From a virus: DNA of 45,816 nt. Below, in pieces: positions 19,501 to 29,600 of this stretch (positions are counted from its first letter, which is position 1; every line of letters begins with the position of its first letter). The notes below the pieces were generated by a model, which was not told where the DNA came from, ran no database searches, and saw only the letters and a program-made list of their open reading frames with translations. The translations under genes were made by a program, and so were the position numbers. Where the stretch lies: IMG/VR virus record IMGVR_UViG_3300020400_000857, positions 1-45,816 of that record. One strand, given 5' to 3'.

Positions 19501-22500
19501 TTGGTCTTTTAATCCATCTGTCAGAATCATCAATATCAATTTTGTAAATATCATCAGTTTCATTATCATAATTTGGAACAACAGTTTTATCTGATGGTAA
19601 TACAAAGTCAACAAGCTGTGGATTTTGTTTTATTAATTTGCCTTTTAGTTTAATTTCAATATCTTGTTTTTGTTCTACTGCACCAAAGTTACCAATTTTA
19701 AATGCATACTGTTCATATACATCAAATGTTTCTGTATCTGATATTTCATTTGATTTTAAAAGTTTATCAACTGATTCTTGTGTACCTTTTTGTGCAATCA
19801 TTCCTTGATAGAATTTTGCTTGAGCAGTATCTGATAATCCTAAGTTTGAGAGATACTCTCTATTTTGCCAACCAATGTTATGTAATGCAGAATTTCTAAT
19901 ATCACTTTGTGGTAATAAATTGTCAACATCAAAATATCTTTGAATATTATCAACTGAATTTTCAAAGTTTGGTATTAACGTAGTACCTCTAATTACAAAA
20001 CCAGGTGCGTTAAATGTACCATCCCAATCTTGCGATCTGTAGAAATTAAGTTTTAATCTTCCTTGTCTAACACCAAGTATCGGATCGTAGATAACATCAT
20101 CAAATATAGTTTTATTATTAAATGTAACAACGTGTTCTATTGTTTGTGTAAAAAGTTTACAAGAATAAATTGCATTGTTTTTATCTGTTAATTCAATAGT
20201 AATTGTTTTGTCAGCATCTCTAGTAGATTCAATTAATGATTTATCAATTGGAAATCCATTTTGATCAACAATTTTATAATGTCCGCCAAATGTTTGTTCT
20301 ATGTTTGCTACATAGCCTAAAGCTGGTTTGTATTTTAAGTATTTGATACAAGGATTTAATGTTACACCTTGATCTGTTGCATACTTGGCATTTGCCCAGT
20401 ATAAGAATTCTTTTGCTGAATAATCAAAACTAAACTGCTGTCCAAGTTCATTATCATAATGATCAAATATCCAACCTTGTGATTCTAAGTATTTTCCATA
20501 TCCAACAATAAAGTTATATACTTGTTGTACACTTGTAAACACAGTACCATACTCAACAATATCAGGCACCGTATCGTAGTCATCATAATTTAGTACTTCA
20601 ATACCGTTTACTAATGGTATCTTGTTTGGTTCTTTAAAGTTTGAGTTTATAAAGACATTTGTTGTTGTGTGTTTAGTTGTAGCTTGAAATACTGTACCGT
20701 TATGCTTAACAAAGTCGCCAATCAACAAATCAAGTCCTTCTTTGAATGTTGGAATGTCAGGTGTTTTACCGCCAACGTTTACTGATCTAGATTTGCTTGT
20801 TTCAACAGGATTAAGAACGAAGAATTTAGCACTTGTATTATCGTACCCATTTACTCTGAAGAATCCTTCTTCAGTTTGTGTGACCATAATAGCACTATAC
20901 GTTGATGTTGATAGTGGTGGACTAGTATGTGTTCTAAATGTTATGTCATTATTAGGTATATCAAGTGTTCTTGATTTTGTGCCTGGACTATAAGATTCAG
21001 CTTTTGCTTTCAGTGTTCTTGAGTCTGTAAATCCTCCTACTCTGTATGAAAGTTGAGATTCAAGATTTCGTATTCTGTTACCTAAGTAGGTTGATATATT
21101 TTTTCTTTCACTGATTAAGTAATCACTTAAAATTTGTTGATAGCCTTCTTTAATTAATGTTACCTTTTCTCCATCAGCTGTTTCAATTGATTCACCATGA
21201 ACATATATTCCTTTGTTTTGTTGTCTTCTTCCTGTTTGTGAATCATAAACTTGTCTATCAACTATTTTAGATTTTGTAAATCCTAAAGTATTCCACATTT
21301 TTTCAGTATACTGTAAAGGTGCTAGTGTAAACAATAATTGCTGTATTGCAAAAGGATATGATGAACTATTTTCCCAAGCATACTCCGCCGGAGCTCCATC
21401 ACCAAAGTTCCATTGTCTTTTGTTTATAAGACCATTAGGATATGTTGTTACTATTCCTCTATTTTTAGGATCAATTAATGCACCAACTGAATCAACAGGC
21501 ACCCAATCAGAAAAATTAGGTCTTGCATAAGGATTATCTGGACTGTTATAAGATTTGTTAACAAAGTTCTGTCTGTCACCTGCAATTATTATACCTTTTT
21601 CTAGATGATCTATTAATAAATTTCTTTGTGCTGTTGAAGTCCAACTGTATGTTGAATCCCACCATAGTGGTTTCATTGAAAAGCCTAACATTTCCCATGG
21701 ATGAGTATGCGGACGATCTGTTCCGTACATCTCTTTATAAATGCCTCTCCAGTTACCAGGAAGTTTTTGATTTGATTGTAAACTAGTTGTATCAGAATAA
21801 TTTAATATTTTCCAACTGTTTGTATACAACGTTTCAAAATAGTTTGGTGCAACATAAGTGTTTGGTGAAGTATAAACATCTTCATTATCCACCATCAAAG
21901 CATCTTTCATATCTTGTGATATATTAGTTTTCCAATCAACTCTGTTGTTTATAGCCCATCTATGAAATATAGGTCTTAAAATTTCTTTTGCTTGATCTTG
22001 TGTAAACAATTTAGTTCTTAAATTATCTCCTACAAATTCTTCTGGAACAATAGGTGGAGTATAATCTTTATCTGTAAATTTGTAAGATGCAGAGTTAAAC
22101 ACTCTTGCTTCATAATCAAGAATTGCTTTATCTCTTAAGTCATTGTACGCCAACACTCTTGAACCATCGTGACCTCTGATATATTGTCTTGCGCCTTCAA
22201 CATATGAATCATCATATTCATATTTTGGTAGATACATTTGATGTAAACCTAAGAATGATGGAGTAGGTGGAACATAAGCCGGTTGTATATTTTCATAAAT
22301 TTTTACAGTTATAATATCATTGACTTGTGGCTTATCAGCAACCTGACCTAAGAAAACAATTTTAGTTCCCATTTGATTGTCAATAATGTAATCTTCATTA
22401 TACAATAATACATCACCATTTCTGTAAATATACATATTTTTCAATCCATGATCTTCATCTGGATTATAAGATGCATTCTGTAATTCTATTCCTGGTTCAC

Positions 22501-25500
22501 CAACAAGGTAATCTTCAGATATGATATCTTGTAACATAGTGTCTTGTGTTAACCAAGGAGTATTGTCAACATTCAATACTACTCTTTCTGCTGTATACGT
22601 TTCTCCAATTGATAACATTCTACTATCAGCAAATGGTTGTACTTTGTTTTTGTTTAAATTAGTTGATTTAATTGCATCGTCGACCATTTTACCAACATTG
22701 GTTTCATCATATAAACCTGTTTTTTGTAAAATATCTAAACTGTTTATAAATGCCGCTTTGAATCTTGAGTATGATGAATCAGCATGACGTAAAGCATCAA
22801 ATAAGTTTAAGTTATTATCACCAGCTATCATCATTGCTCTTAGCATTGGTGAACTATGCTGAAGTATCACTCCGCCTTTAGAAGTATCTTTTCTAGTATC
22901 TCTATAATTGTTTGGACCTAAACCTTGACCTAAAATATCTTCTTGATTTTCAATTATTGAAGAGTAATGAGTTAACAAATCACCATACGAATATGACAAT
23001 ACATCTTCATTACTTGCATTAAATTCTAAGTTCTTAGGAACGTCATAATAATTGTATCTGCCTAGTGGTGTTTGAGAATCAGTATCATATTTTATTTGAA
23101 TATATGCACCTGTTTTTGGTTTTGATGTTAATGCTATTTCTTTATTATTAATTACAACAAAATCAATATTTCTTTGCAAGAATTTATTATCTAGTGTTAC
23201 TTGAACTTTTAAAGCATCATCAATTTGATTTTCTAAAGTAAATTTTGTAAAGCCATGAATGTAGTTTTCATCTACTTCAAATTCTTCAACAAGTAATTGT
23301 CTTGAAGGATTATTTGCTACTTTCCACTCGTTGTTAAAAATAGTTGATCTAGCATCAATCATATTATTAACATCTCTGTTAACAATCTGTATTTCGCCAC
23401 CCATGTTTGAATGGTTACCACAATGATAGTACAATGTATCTGGTGCAGAGAATGGTACAGTAAATTCTAATTGCATTCCACCAGTTTGTGATGATATTGT
23501 TTCGTTAATTGTATGATCATCATACGAAGCTGTATAATTTGTTTTTAATGGTGTTGCTTTATAAGTTGGACCTATGATATAAGGAAAGTCAGGCTCGTCA
23601 TTTGCGTCAATAGTTATAAAGTATGCGTAAGTTCCATCTGGATATTCAGGAGTAACACACATTCTACCATTGTGTTCATCTAGATCACCTAGTCCATCAA
23701 CATATTCATAATCTTCCATGTATGTACCATCACGTGTTGAACCATCTTCTCTGTCTGTTGTTTTTAATCGATAGCTTGTTTCCATTTTCTTAAACGAACC
23801 TGTACCATCAGTGTTTGTAAATGCGTATGGTCCATATATTGGATATCCATCAAATGAATAACCAATGATAGGAGAATGATTACCTGAGTCTTTTGTATAG
23901 CTGTCTACTGGGTCGCTATTAACGTAATAGATACCTGCACTATCAACACCTAATGTAATGCCTGCCTTAACAGCATTTGTAGTATATTGTTCAGTAGTAA
24001 TGTTTGTTACGTTAGCTGTCTTTGAGTTGTATATTGGTACACCGTCAACAGTACAACCTATCATACCAAGCGGTGTTTCAACAGGAGTTGATGCCGCGGT
24101 AGGAACTTTTGGAATCTTGAACCTGAAAGTTTGAGATACTATGGCGTTCGGGTTCTGTGCATTCGGAAAAGTTCCTCCGGCATAATACGATGGTATACCA
24201 TTTGATTCGATGTATAAAAAGTTTTCTGTGTCTTTAGTAACACTCTTACCATAATATACTCTACTATTTGTTATTCCTGTTGTATACTCATCGTCATACG
24301 CATTCTTGTTCCAGTTCTGTGAAGTACTGAAATAGAATGGATGATTAGCATTGGTGTAACCAATGTATCCTGATGAAGGATCTTCTGTTTCAAAAATGTA
24401 TGTATAGCCTCTTTTTAAAATTAGTGAAGGTTGCTGTACACCATCTATATAAAATTTATTTTTGCCACTACCGTTATCTTTTGATACTGTGACTTTTTTT
24501 GAAAATCTTCTATTTAAAGATAGTGGGTAGTTTGTTTTTTTATAATGATAATATCCTGTAATGTCTTCTTGATCATTTAAAAATGTTTCAGTTGACAAAT
24601 TATTCTCAAACTCAATAGCTGATACTAAATCTAAATTATTTTTGTAAGATACAGGAAAGTTTAAGTATGGATCGTTTAATCCGTCTGCTGTCTTGTAAGA
24701 ATAAATTTTTGAGCCTGCAAAGTTACTTGAAGTGTACTTACCTGCATCACTTAATGGTACACCATCGTTGTCGTAAAGTTCAAATAATGGATACTGGTTA
24801 ATTTTAGTTTTTGTTTGACCTTCATTCCATCTGTTATTCAACCAATAGTATTCTTTACCTTCATTTGCTAATCCAAGTCTAACAGTAACTTTATCAAAGT
24901 CAATAACAGCTAAATCTAATTGTGTTAATGCAATACTTGTACCTACACCAGATACTGTCCATAAAGAAGAAGTACTGTCAACAAATAAATCATTAATATC
25001 CCAACCTATGTCACCACCTGTACCACCACCATGTGATATTTTTACAATATTACCACTTTGTAATGGCGTGTTAAATGTTAAAGTTTTTGTGCCGATACCT
25101 GTAAAGTCTTCATCAACTTTTTGCAGATCACCATTTAGTAAAATAGTGTCTTGTGATCTCAATGAATCTTGAAGATTGAATACTGTTTGTCCTGCTTGAG
25201 CAAGAAATGATTCAATACCGCCTGTGGTAGGATCATTGTCTGTATCTTGGTCCCATGCTATATCATCTGCATCCCATGGTACATAACTTTGTACATCTTG
25301 ATTATTTTTAAATAACATTTTATGGCCATTTTGCAATGCAATGCCATCTACAGTATATTCTGGATTTCCTTCAATATCAATTTTGTTAACGCCATCAGAA
25401 ACAACATCAACGTCCTGTATATGAATTTTTCCGTAATTGTGTAATTCTAAATTTCTTTCAAATTCAATAATTGGTCTTCTTGCTCTTCTTGTTTCATCTA

Positions 25501-26653
25501 ATGTGAAAGGTGATTCAGTTACTCTATACGATTCATCCCAGTAAATATCATCATAACCTGTTCCTTCGTCATCGTCCCAGTTATGATAAATTTTAACAAC
25601 CTGTGTAACTGATTTAAAATCTGTTAATGTGTTTTTGTTAGCCCAGCCGTTTGTTCTTGACCAAGGATTTTGATCTTCTGCACCTCTTTCGATAGTAATA
25701 TAATCTTGTCCTGCGGCCGATGGTGCTGTATCCCATCTACCTCTGGATAATAAATCAACTGGATTTGAAACTGTTTCTCCAATTACTATTGCACTGAGTG
25801 GAATTTCTTTACCATCATTGAAGTAACCAAATGTATTATAATATTGTGTATTAGATCCATTGTTGATAGGTTTCCAGCCTGACACACCATCTGCATCCCA
25901 TAATCCATCACCAGTATTACCTACATCGTCAATTGATGAGTCCCATGGTAAATCATTTACTTTGAAAAATGTTGCTGGTAAATTACTAGTTGGTACAAGT
26001 CTAATACCTTCTTCTGATCCAACACCTTCAACAAAATATCTAATTTTATTTCCAGACGCATCATTAATTGCACTAGCCGGCGTTACGTATGTGTCATCAA
26101 CAAATTCAATAAACATACCAGATGAAAAAGTAATTCCTGTTGGTGATGTATATTCAGGTTTTCCAATAATTTCTGTTGTAACATTGATATTTTTATCTTC
26201 ATTACCTGCAATTTTTACAGTAGGTAAGTTTAAATCTAAATCTGGATACCAATAATAATTTTCATAGTTAACAAACTTGTCAATATCAATTGGCGGGGCA
26301 AAAGTATAATAATCCTGTGAAAATAATTTGTTATGATTTTCAGTTGGTGCATTATAGTAATTTAGATAGCTTATTAATTCATCATAATATGTTTCTTGAT
26401 CAATTAATGCTGTTTCAGTATCTCTAATTGTTGCTGTAGGTTCTAACTGATAGTAGTGTCTATTTTTAGATATTTCAGGTACATAAAAATCTTTGTTGGC
26501 ATCGTAAATTGTTCCTGCTCTACGACCAATATATCCATCAACGTAATCAGCTTCACCTTTTTTAAACCATTGCTCAACTGTTGAATCAAAAAATGATTCA
26601 AGTTTTGGGTTTTGTAGGTAACCAGGTAATTTTCTAATTACTTTTGTATTCAT
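13514..26653 (-). CDS. Giant baseplate wedge/tail protein in gp7 position
   Basis: A single uninterrupted frame of 4379 residues. It follows gp25 and gp6 exactly where T4 has gp7, but is about four times longer than T4 gp7 (about 1030). The N-terminus (VIRKLPGYLQNPKLESFFDS, then YVDGYIGRRAG) is of the type seen in large baseplate proteins of marine myoviruses. Visible inserts are: a cupredoxin-like domain split around a YHYH-like segment (about residues 725-1100, with NHPFYF, HSPIIGYSFDGYPIYGPY and YYHCGNHSNMGG); and two copies of a GNGGTGC...GGxGF...PTEI module near residues 2565 and 4108, with a third partial GGSGF copy near 2660. No enzyme site is obvious. Translation is coupled to gp6 (TAATG). 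It is likely a wedge and host-contact protein; gp7 homology is by position, not proven. Confidence 0.75.
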   Translation of the reverse strand: MNTKVIRKLPGYLQNPKLESFFDSTVEQWFKKGEADYVDGYIGRRAGTIYDANKDFYVPEISKNRHYYQLEPTATIRDTETALIDQETYYDELISYLNYYNAPTENHNKLFSQDYYTFAPPIDIDKFVNYENYYWYPDLDLNLPTVKIAGNEDKNINVTTEIIGKPEYTSPTGITFSSGMFIEFVDDTYVTPASAINDASGNKIRYFVEGVGSEEGIRLVPTSNLPATFFKVNDLPWDSSIDDVGNTGDGLWDADGVSGWKPINNGSNTQYYNTFGYFNDGKEIPLSAIVIGETVSNPVDLLSRGRWDTAPSAAGQDYITIERGAEDQNPWSRTNGWANKNTLTDFKSVTQVVKIYHNWDDDEGTGYDDIYWDESYRVTESPFTLDETRRARRPIIEFERNLELHNYGKIHIQDVDVVSDGVNKIDIEGNPEYTVDGIALQNGHKMLFKNNQDVQSYVPWDADDIAWDQDTDNDPTTGGIESFLAQAGQTVFNLQDSLRSQDTILLNGDLQKVDEDFTGIGTKTLTFNTPLQSGNIVKISHGGGTGGDIGWDINDLFVDSTSSLWTVSGVGTSIALTQLDLAVIDFDKVTVRLGLANEGKEYYWLNNRWNEGQTKTKINQYPLFELYDNDGVPLSDAGKYTSSNFAGSKIYSYKTADGLNDPYLNFPVSYKNNLDLVSAIEFENNLSTETFLNDQEDITGYYHYKKTNYPLSLNRRFSKKVTVSKDNGSGKNKFYIDGVQQPSLILKRGYTYIFETEDPSSGYIGYTNANHPFYFSTSQNWNKNAYDDEYTTGITNSRVYYGKSVTKDTENFLYIESNGIPSYYAGGTFPNAQNPNAIVSQTFRFKIPKVPTAASTPVETPLGMIGCTVDGVPIYNSKTANVTNITTEQYTTNAVKAGITLGVDSAGIYYVNSDPVDSYTKDSGNHSPIIGYSFDGYPIYGPYAFTNTDGTGSFKKMETSYRLKTTDREDGSTRDGTYMEDYEYVDGLGDLDEHNGRMCVTPEYPDGTYAYFITIDANDEPDFPYIIGPTYKATPLKTNYTASYDDHTINETISSQTGGMQLEFTVPFSAPDTLYYHCGNHSNMGGEIQIVNRDVNNMIDARSTIFNNEWKVANNPSRQLLVEEFEVDENYIHGFTKFTLENQIDDALKVQVTLDNKFLQRNIDFVVINNKEIALTSKPKTGAYIQIKYDTDSQTPLGRYNYYDVPKNLEFNASNEDVLSYSYGDLLTHYSSIIENQEDILGQGLGPNNYRDTRKDTSKGGVILQHSSPMLRAMMIAGDNNLNLFDALRHADSSYSRFKAAFINSLDILQKTGLYDETNVGKMVDDAIKSTNLNKNKVQPFADSRMLSIGETYTAERVVLNVDNTPWLTQDTMLQDIISEDYLVGEPGIELQNASYNPDEDHGLKNMYIYRNGDVLLYNEDYIIDNQMGTKIVFLGQVADKPQVNDIITVKIYENIQPAYVPPTPSFLGLHQMYLPKYEYDDSYVEGARQYIRGHDGSRVLAYNDLRDKAILDYEARVFNSASYKFTDKDYTPPIVPEEFVGDNLRTKLFTQDQAKEILRPIFHRWAINNRVDWKTNISQDMKDALMVDNEDVYTSPNTYVAPNYFETLYTNSWKILNYSDTTSLQSNQKLPGNWRGIYKEMYGTDRPHTHPWEMLGFSMKPLWWDSTYSWTSTAQRNLLIDHLEKGIIIAGDRQNFVNKSYNSPDNPYARPNFSDWVPVDSVGALIDPKNRGIVTTYPNGLINKRQWNFGDGAPAEYAWENSSSYPFAIQQLLFTLAPLQYTEKMWNTLGFTKSKIVDRQVYDSQTGRRQQNKGIYVHGESIETADGEKVTLIKEGYQQILSDYLISERKNISTYLGNRIRNLESQLSYRVGGFTDSRTLKAKAESYSPGTKSRTLDIPNNDITFRTHTSPPLSTSTYSAIMVTQTEEGFFRVNGYDNTSAKFFVLNPVETSKSRSVNVGGKTPDIPTFKEGLDLLIGDFVKHNGTVFQATTKHTTTNVFINSNFKEPNKIPLVNGIEVLNYDDYDTVPDIVEYGTVFTSVQQVYNFIVGYGKYLESQGWIFDHYDNELGQQFSFDYSAKEFLYWANAKYATDQGVTLNPCIKYLKYKPALGYVANIEQTFGGHYKIVDQNGFPIDKSLIESTRDADKTITIELTDKNNAIYSCKLFTQTIEHVVTFNNKTIFDDVIYDPILGVRQGRLKLNFYRSQDWDGTFNAPGFVIRGTTLIPNFENSVDNIQRYFDVDNLLPQSDIRNSALHNIGWQNREYLSNLGLSDTAQAKFYQGMIAQKGTQESVDKLLKSNEISDTETFDVYEQYAFKIGNFGAVEQKQDIEIKLKGKLIKQNPQLVDFVLPSDKTVVPNYDNETDDIYKIDIDDSDRWIKRPIGNYSTNKIFPMQEQPILKLPTAGYVHWNDVHKKTWNETSLDTLYESNSITEGDRVWIANDKNLDWNVLRISNTANTIDSVVQTEPLLIVTLDETTSKLVETENESAEAVVKEDPDAPVTGNHVFKYVPVPDTLDFNFSTSGAFGSGADVSVNDLADEVVEIEFDASLLTATSDFTTGDVIEFQGNGGTGCRVQVAETAGVIQNLVLLNGGNGFYGIPTEIVAVTKPDGTPNTTALNSLPALSQNWITFHADTVANVNANNYYKFGAIKTLNIVKGGSGFTTPTIEIDPDRTGVSSFVINSSNSDITAVGGVIQGATTTEIEISRNTSASNNQSFDISVQATDVSGQIKIQDSATSGIVDLGSISKLNSISSVKFNITESFGSGGNNFNGNIFLVEQGQDKTLSQNQIEIVSATDFNNIDSSTIQENILTNTNIDWARKNYTAHINIAFTNATSGNADVQITYNTAQYQVTDTTGAIPTTTAQVGAISSATGLLDYVDVRLHDRLGGLDDPYVEHFDYTNTKVFTTAITLDSDVVVLHNDEVLTQGSDYTISGTTLTIDNGVTLESPSVPSGSQLVYATDTTTAIPRSRITVKHKIVGTSLASTVGKFLSLPKLKDINWAEGDLIYLDNYGKNKYVTLRFTADLNTKNAYEKYGDEPAVTYTNPNTSVGYWIIHSNVDYSDVATWGTINLNIQSNTSLYERTKRLQKKFVDTALFSKSQVHNLGNYRTEAEMFVYDPVKGVLPPNVEANIKYKSTIDPASYTTSDDSKVSNTLPWREEHLGEVWWDISTCRYIEYENYDLDYRSKYWGKLFPGSSVDLYEWTMSDKLPAEYEGDGVVKDANDYVSEDYEDRNGRALTRYFFWVKNSTDIPTQEFRNLSSIKMGQILNDPKTQGLSYYSPITTKSFLTYNISERLSDDGSIMHIGWAGMNDYEQIHTQWLLLQKDNPDNIIPDQIWNKLTHSLSGFDTNAGYRLLNTPLETPFAQGGKYYYLANNTVKSADSVPTLSNNVYTYGAEEGQPVQIFGASLSEGDPNRKLGYAVPDKTRLGGDALYGNSYRPRQTWFKDIATARRIFVDFVNRQMSTINLDIESPSWKIKKDGTVITTEKYLTPTDYYVSGYDDSILVDYEYDYKNDIDTTSLRQNDVVKIKYDYNNKWGLYVYGDRTEILTGTADVSTKSASSTALISLPAVGSGGTSIGGYGDEQTYQSYNTALPGQGPEIVTGNARTDTTGFELVRIANEQSTIQLKTSLYTDRSDEIDYNIQELIQVIKDNVFGGYRKELQNKLLFTMIDYVFSEHDRNDWLFKSSYLGLVQNKNSLTQKSLYEIDKFSDIRDYINEVKPYRAKIENYVTKNATEVEQATVGMAELPQQKIKLFFDRFTTEIKVRDASAGANQKDQIIKLLQPSVNPDSAVERIALSKYRTQLSELAEAPDSNDNSLLIIDLLKDLKNEVINPADEFYAPPDFKTAKQDGVERSVLGLDLYDFDKNFRWDEDITQEWYNSQFGLERQLTAKPYIADHDTTREGYAKWKTNFAYKLDDTISYNDLSTFTAWNVNSEYEVGALATHKGRLWRCKNKHKNLAWETDLVQDRWEMIENIVFECLEEHTSGSFKDDYAKGKWAVVSLELEAGGFIRPYHEENPEEFIPLGLSESLKFKVQTYERVDTVSKQGFGDVLTYITYYDNIGRRLSIRAPRKRSTFITESFGKSSAVINIDKIYTSDTGSGFAVGDVITLSGNGGTGCELTVNKVGPTGRIIELELKSGGSGFTDQPTEIDSVEDVNGVDKTSSVTFDKFSIIRNRWPWLRFTTSGSAVATAKLRDLEFRLPQPLPGKPGMIWVGDELVSYTKIDADNLILSGITRGLKGTPVSEHLSGTIIQSAGQSEVIPEDNKMPTTRVDVYNHGFDNDADTEGHTSWDRDVDNDASTGGGGLTGGDVGWDEEIITVTNYLTWGKGVGLWASDGPQATFIREGGFAIGETQEYMAPGYVETGYLVESDAEPD

Positions 26654-29600
26654 TAGTAACCTCCAGATGATCCGCCTGAACCTGATGATCCTGAAGAACC
26701 ACCACTTCTAGCATCAGTTCTTACTCCTGTTGAGCCAGAAGATGCGCCAATTGACGCTGTTTCAATTTCTCCTGAAGCTCTTAAGTTACTGCCTGTAAAG
26801 TTAGTTACAATTTCTACATTATTAACTGTAGCAGTACTCATGAATAGTTCGTTATTATTTGCGGTCAGCTGGAATAAGTCACCAAATACTGATTCGTCAT
26901 CTTTACCAACTATAGCAATAGAAGCCAATTCACCTTTTAATTGTGTATGAATATATGCCGCTAGTTCTGTAAAGAAGAAACTGTCACCAAACTCCCAGAA
27001 GTTTATATCAAAGAAAGTATTAATAGCATCAACTACTCTTGTTTTAACTTCGTTGTCAGTAATAGTTGCTCCAGGTGTTTTAATACATCTGAAAGTTGCT
27101 TTTAATTTTTCATCTTCAACTTGATCACCAAATAATAAAACAAATTTTGCTGGTGTATAAACAATTTGATCACCTAATGCTTTATATTTTTCAATTTCAT
27201 TAAACACTAAAGATAAATCTGTGTTTGTTGGTCTTGGTGGCAATTCTGAAATTGTTTTTTGATTGGCTTTCCATGAAACTAAATCAGCATAATAACTTTT
27301 TTGTAAAACAACCATTTCAATAACAGAACTGATACTTGGATCAATTCTGTGATCTCTAGGTGCAGTATGTTTATATTGGAAGAACAATGGATTTGTAGAT
27401 GTATATGATCTTCCTTCATACGCTCTATAAGTTTTACCGTTATGTTCAGTAGTCCAGTAACCGCCTTGATATGTTGCTTCTTTAATTTCGCCGCCTGTTA
27501 CACTACCTTCATAAAATCCAAAGTATGGAGTTGATGTTCCTGCTTTTACAAATTTAACTTTTGCTGTATTTTCATCAAAATCTTGTACTTTAATGTTTCC
27601 TTGCATTGCCTGATGAAACTGACAAGCATAAAACAAATCATCTGGTGCGTTAGATGGAACTGTAAACGTAAATGTTCCTGTCTGTTTGCCGTTGTGTGCA
27701 GATGTTACTGACCAACCATTCTGTAAACCTATTCCATTGTTTGCACTCAAAGTAGTTCTAATCCAGAAAGGATGTCCTGTTAAGTTTAAATGAAAAGTAT
27801 ATGTTTGTCCTCTATATAATACAATGTCTGGATTTTTATCTCCAGCTTCAGCAAAGCCAGTTGTACCAAATAGGTAACCATGTGGCTGATCTGGACTAAC
27901 ACTTACATAATAGTCAGTTGCTATCGCTGATTGATCTTCTGAATCTCCTGCTATTTTGTAATATGTGTATCCGTCAAAATCTTCATATGATTCAAGAACA
28001 ATGTATTTGTTATAAGGTATAATTTTTTCATGTGCTGTTGGATTGTCTGGCATACCATCTTCGTCGCCATCAAAATTTGAAACTTTAATTTTTCTTGCAT
28101 TTACAAAACCATCTGGTTCAGTAAAACCATCATCAACTGCAAACTTTATAGGACGATCTAAATTTACATCGTCAATATCTTTGTTAGTTTTTGGTAATAC
28201 AATTTGATCTCTAATTACCAAGCCTGTATTAACATCAATATTTTTATAATCTTTAACATTAAAAAATCTTACTGCATTATCAGATTCAAAAATATATTCT
28301 AATCCTCTCACTGTGAAACTATAGATATTTGTATTTGGATCTTTGTGAGCATATAATAACCAACTTGAATCTGCTGTGGTACCTTTACTTGAATATGCAA
28401 AGTTTGATGTTAAGTCTAAATTTTCTTGTTCAATAATGTACCAACCTTCTTTTCTAGATGCACTATCCCAGAAATTATAGCCTAAACCAAAGTCTTCATT
28501 TAATTTCATTTTTGCTTCAATATTAAATTCTTCCGACTGTTCGCCTGACGTTAGTGTTGATCTAAGATTTGGAATAACTGTTCTTAATTTAAATCCGTTT
28601 GGAACAGCACTATCAAGTGTAATAGACCCTACTGTATCTGCTGTAAACATAAATCCATCATTTGCAATAGATACAACAGTTGCCCATATGACTGAGCTTC
28701 TATTTTCATTTGTAAATTCTAATTTTGTTCCTGGTCTTATATAACTTAATTTTGCTTCGTTGTTTTGTGGATTTAAGTAAACCATAAATGCATTTTCTTT
28801 TGAACTTGAACCTTGGTAGATGTAACCAGTAGTTGATTCAACAGCATCAGGAAATGTTTTCCATGTTACTTTGTTATATGATGAATCATTTTCTAAACTA
28901 AATGCATTTGCATTGTTTACTTGATCTGTAATTGATTTTTTATAAGTGTCAAAGAAATAATTTTGTAAATTTTTATTTTCAAGCATTGGTTGAATAACAG
29001 TTCTTACAGTATTAAGATAGTTAAATGCACCTGTTGTATCTTGATCTACAATAGTTGCTGTACTTCTTGCATTATTAGGCTGTCTATAGATTATTCCATC
29101 TTCGCCAAGCATATTAACACTTGCCACAGTACCAGTTGGATCATTAATATCTAAATATCTTGAATGACCTTGGTGTGTTTTATTAATTGATTTAATTTTT
29201 TGTATATCAGAAACTTTTACAATAGGAAATATATTATAGTCTTCTGCACTAATCATTCTATCTTGTGCATAGTAATTTTTAATTGCATTAAATTTAATAT
29301 TTTGATCTGATTCTGTTGGTTGTGAATTTGTTACTGCATATTGAAGATCAAATGTAATTGTTAAATCGTAGACTTGATTTTCTTTGTTTACATAAGGTAC
29401 AGTAATAGTTTTGTTTGCTATATCTGATGGTGCAATAGCTTCACCACTACCAAATGATGATCTATACCACGCTCTATATGTTCCAACTGGAACATTACCA
29501 AAATTTCCGTCTGGAAACTTAATTGAAATTCTGTCATTATTTCTTGATTCAACTGTAAAAACATTTCTTTTATTAAATGCTAGTGAATTGTAAACAATAT

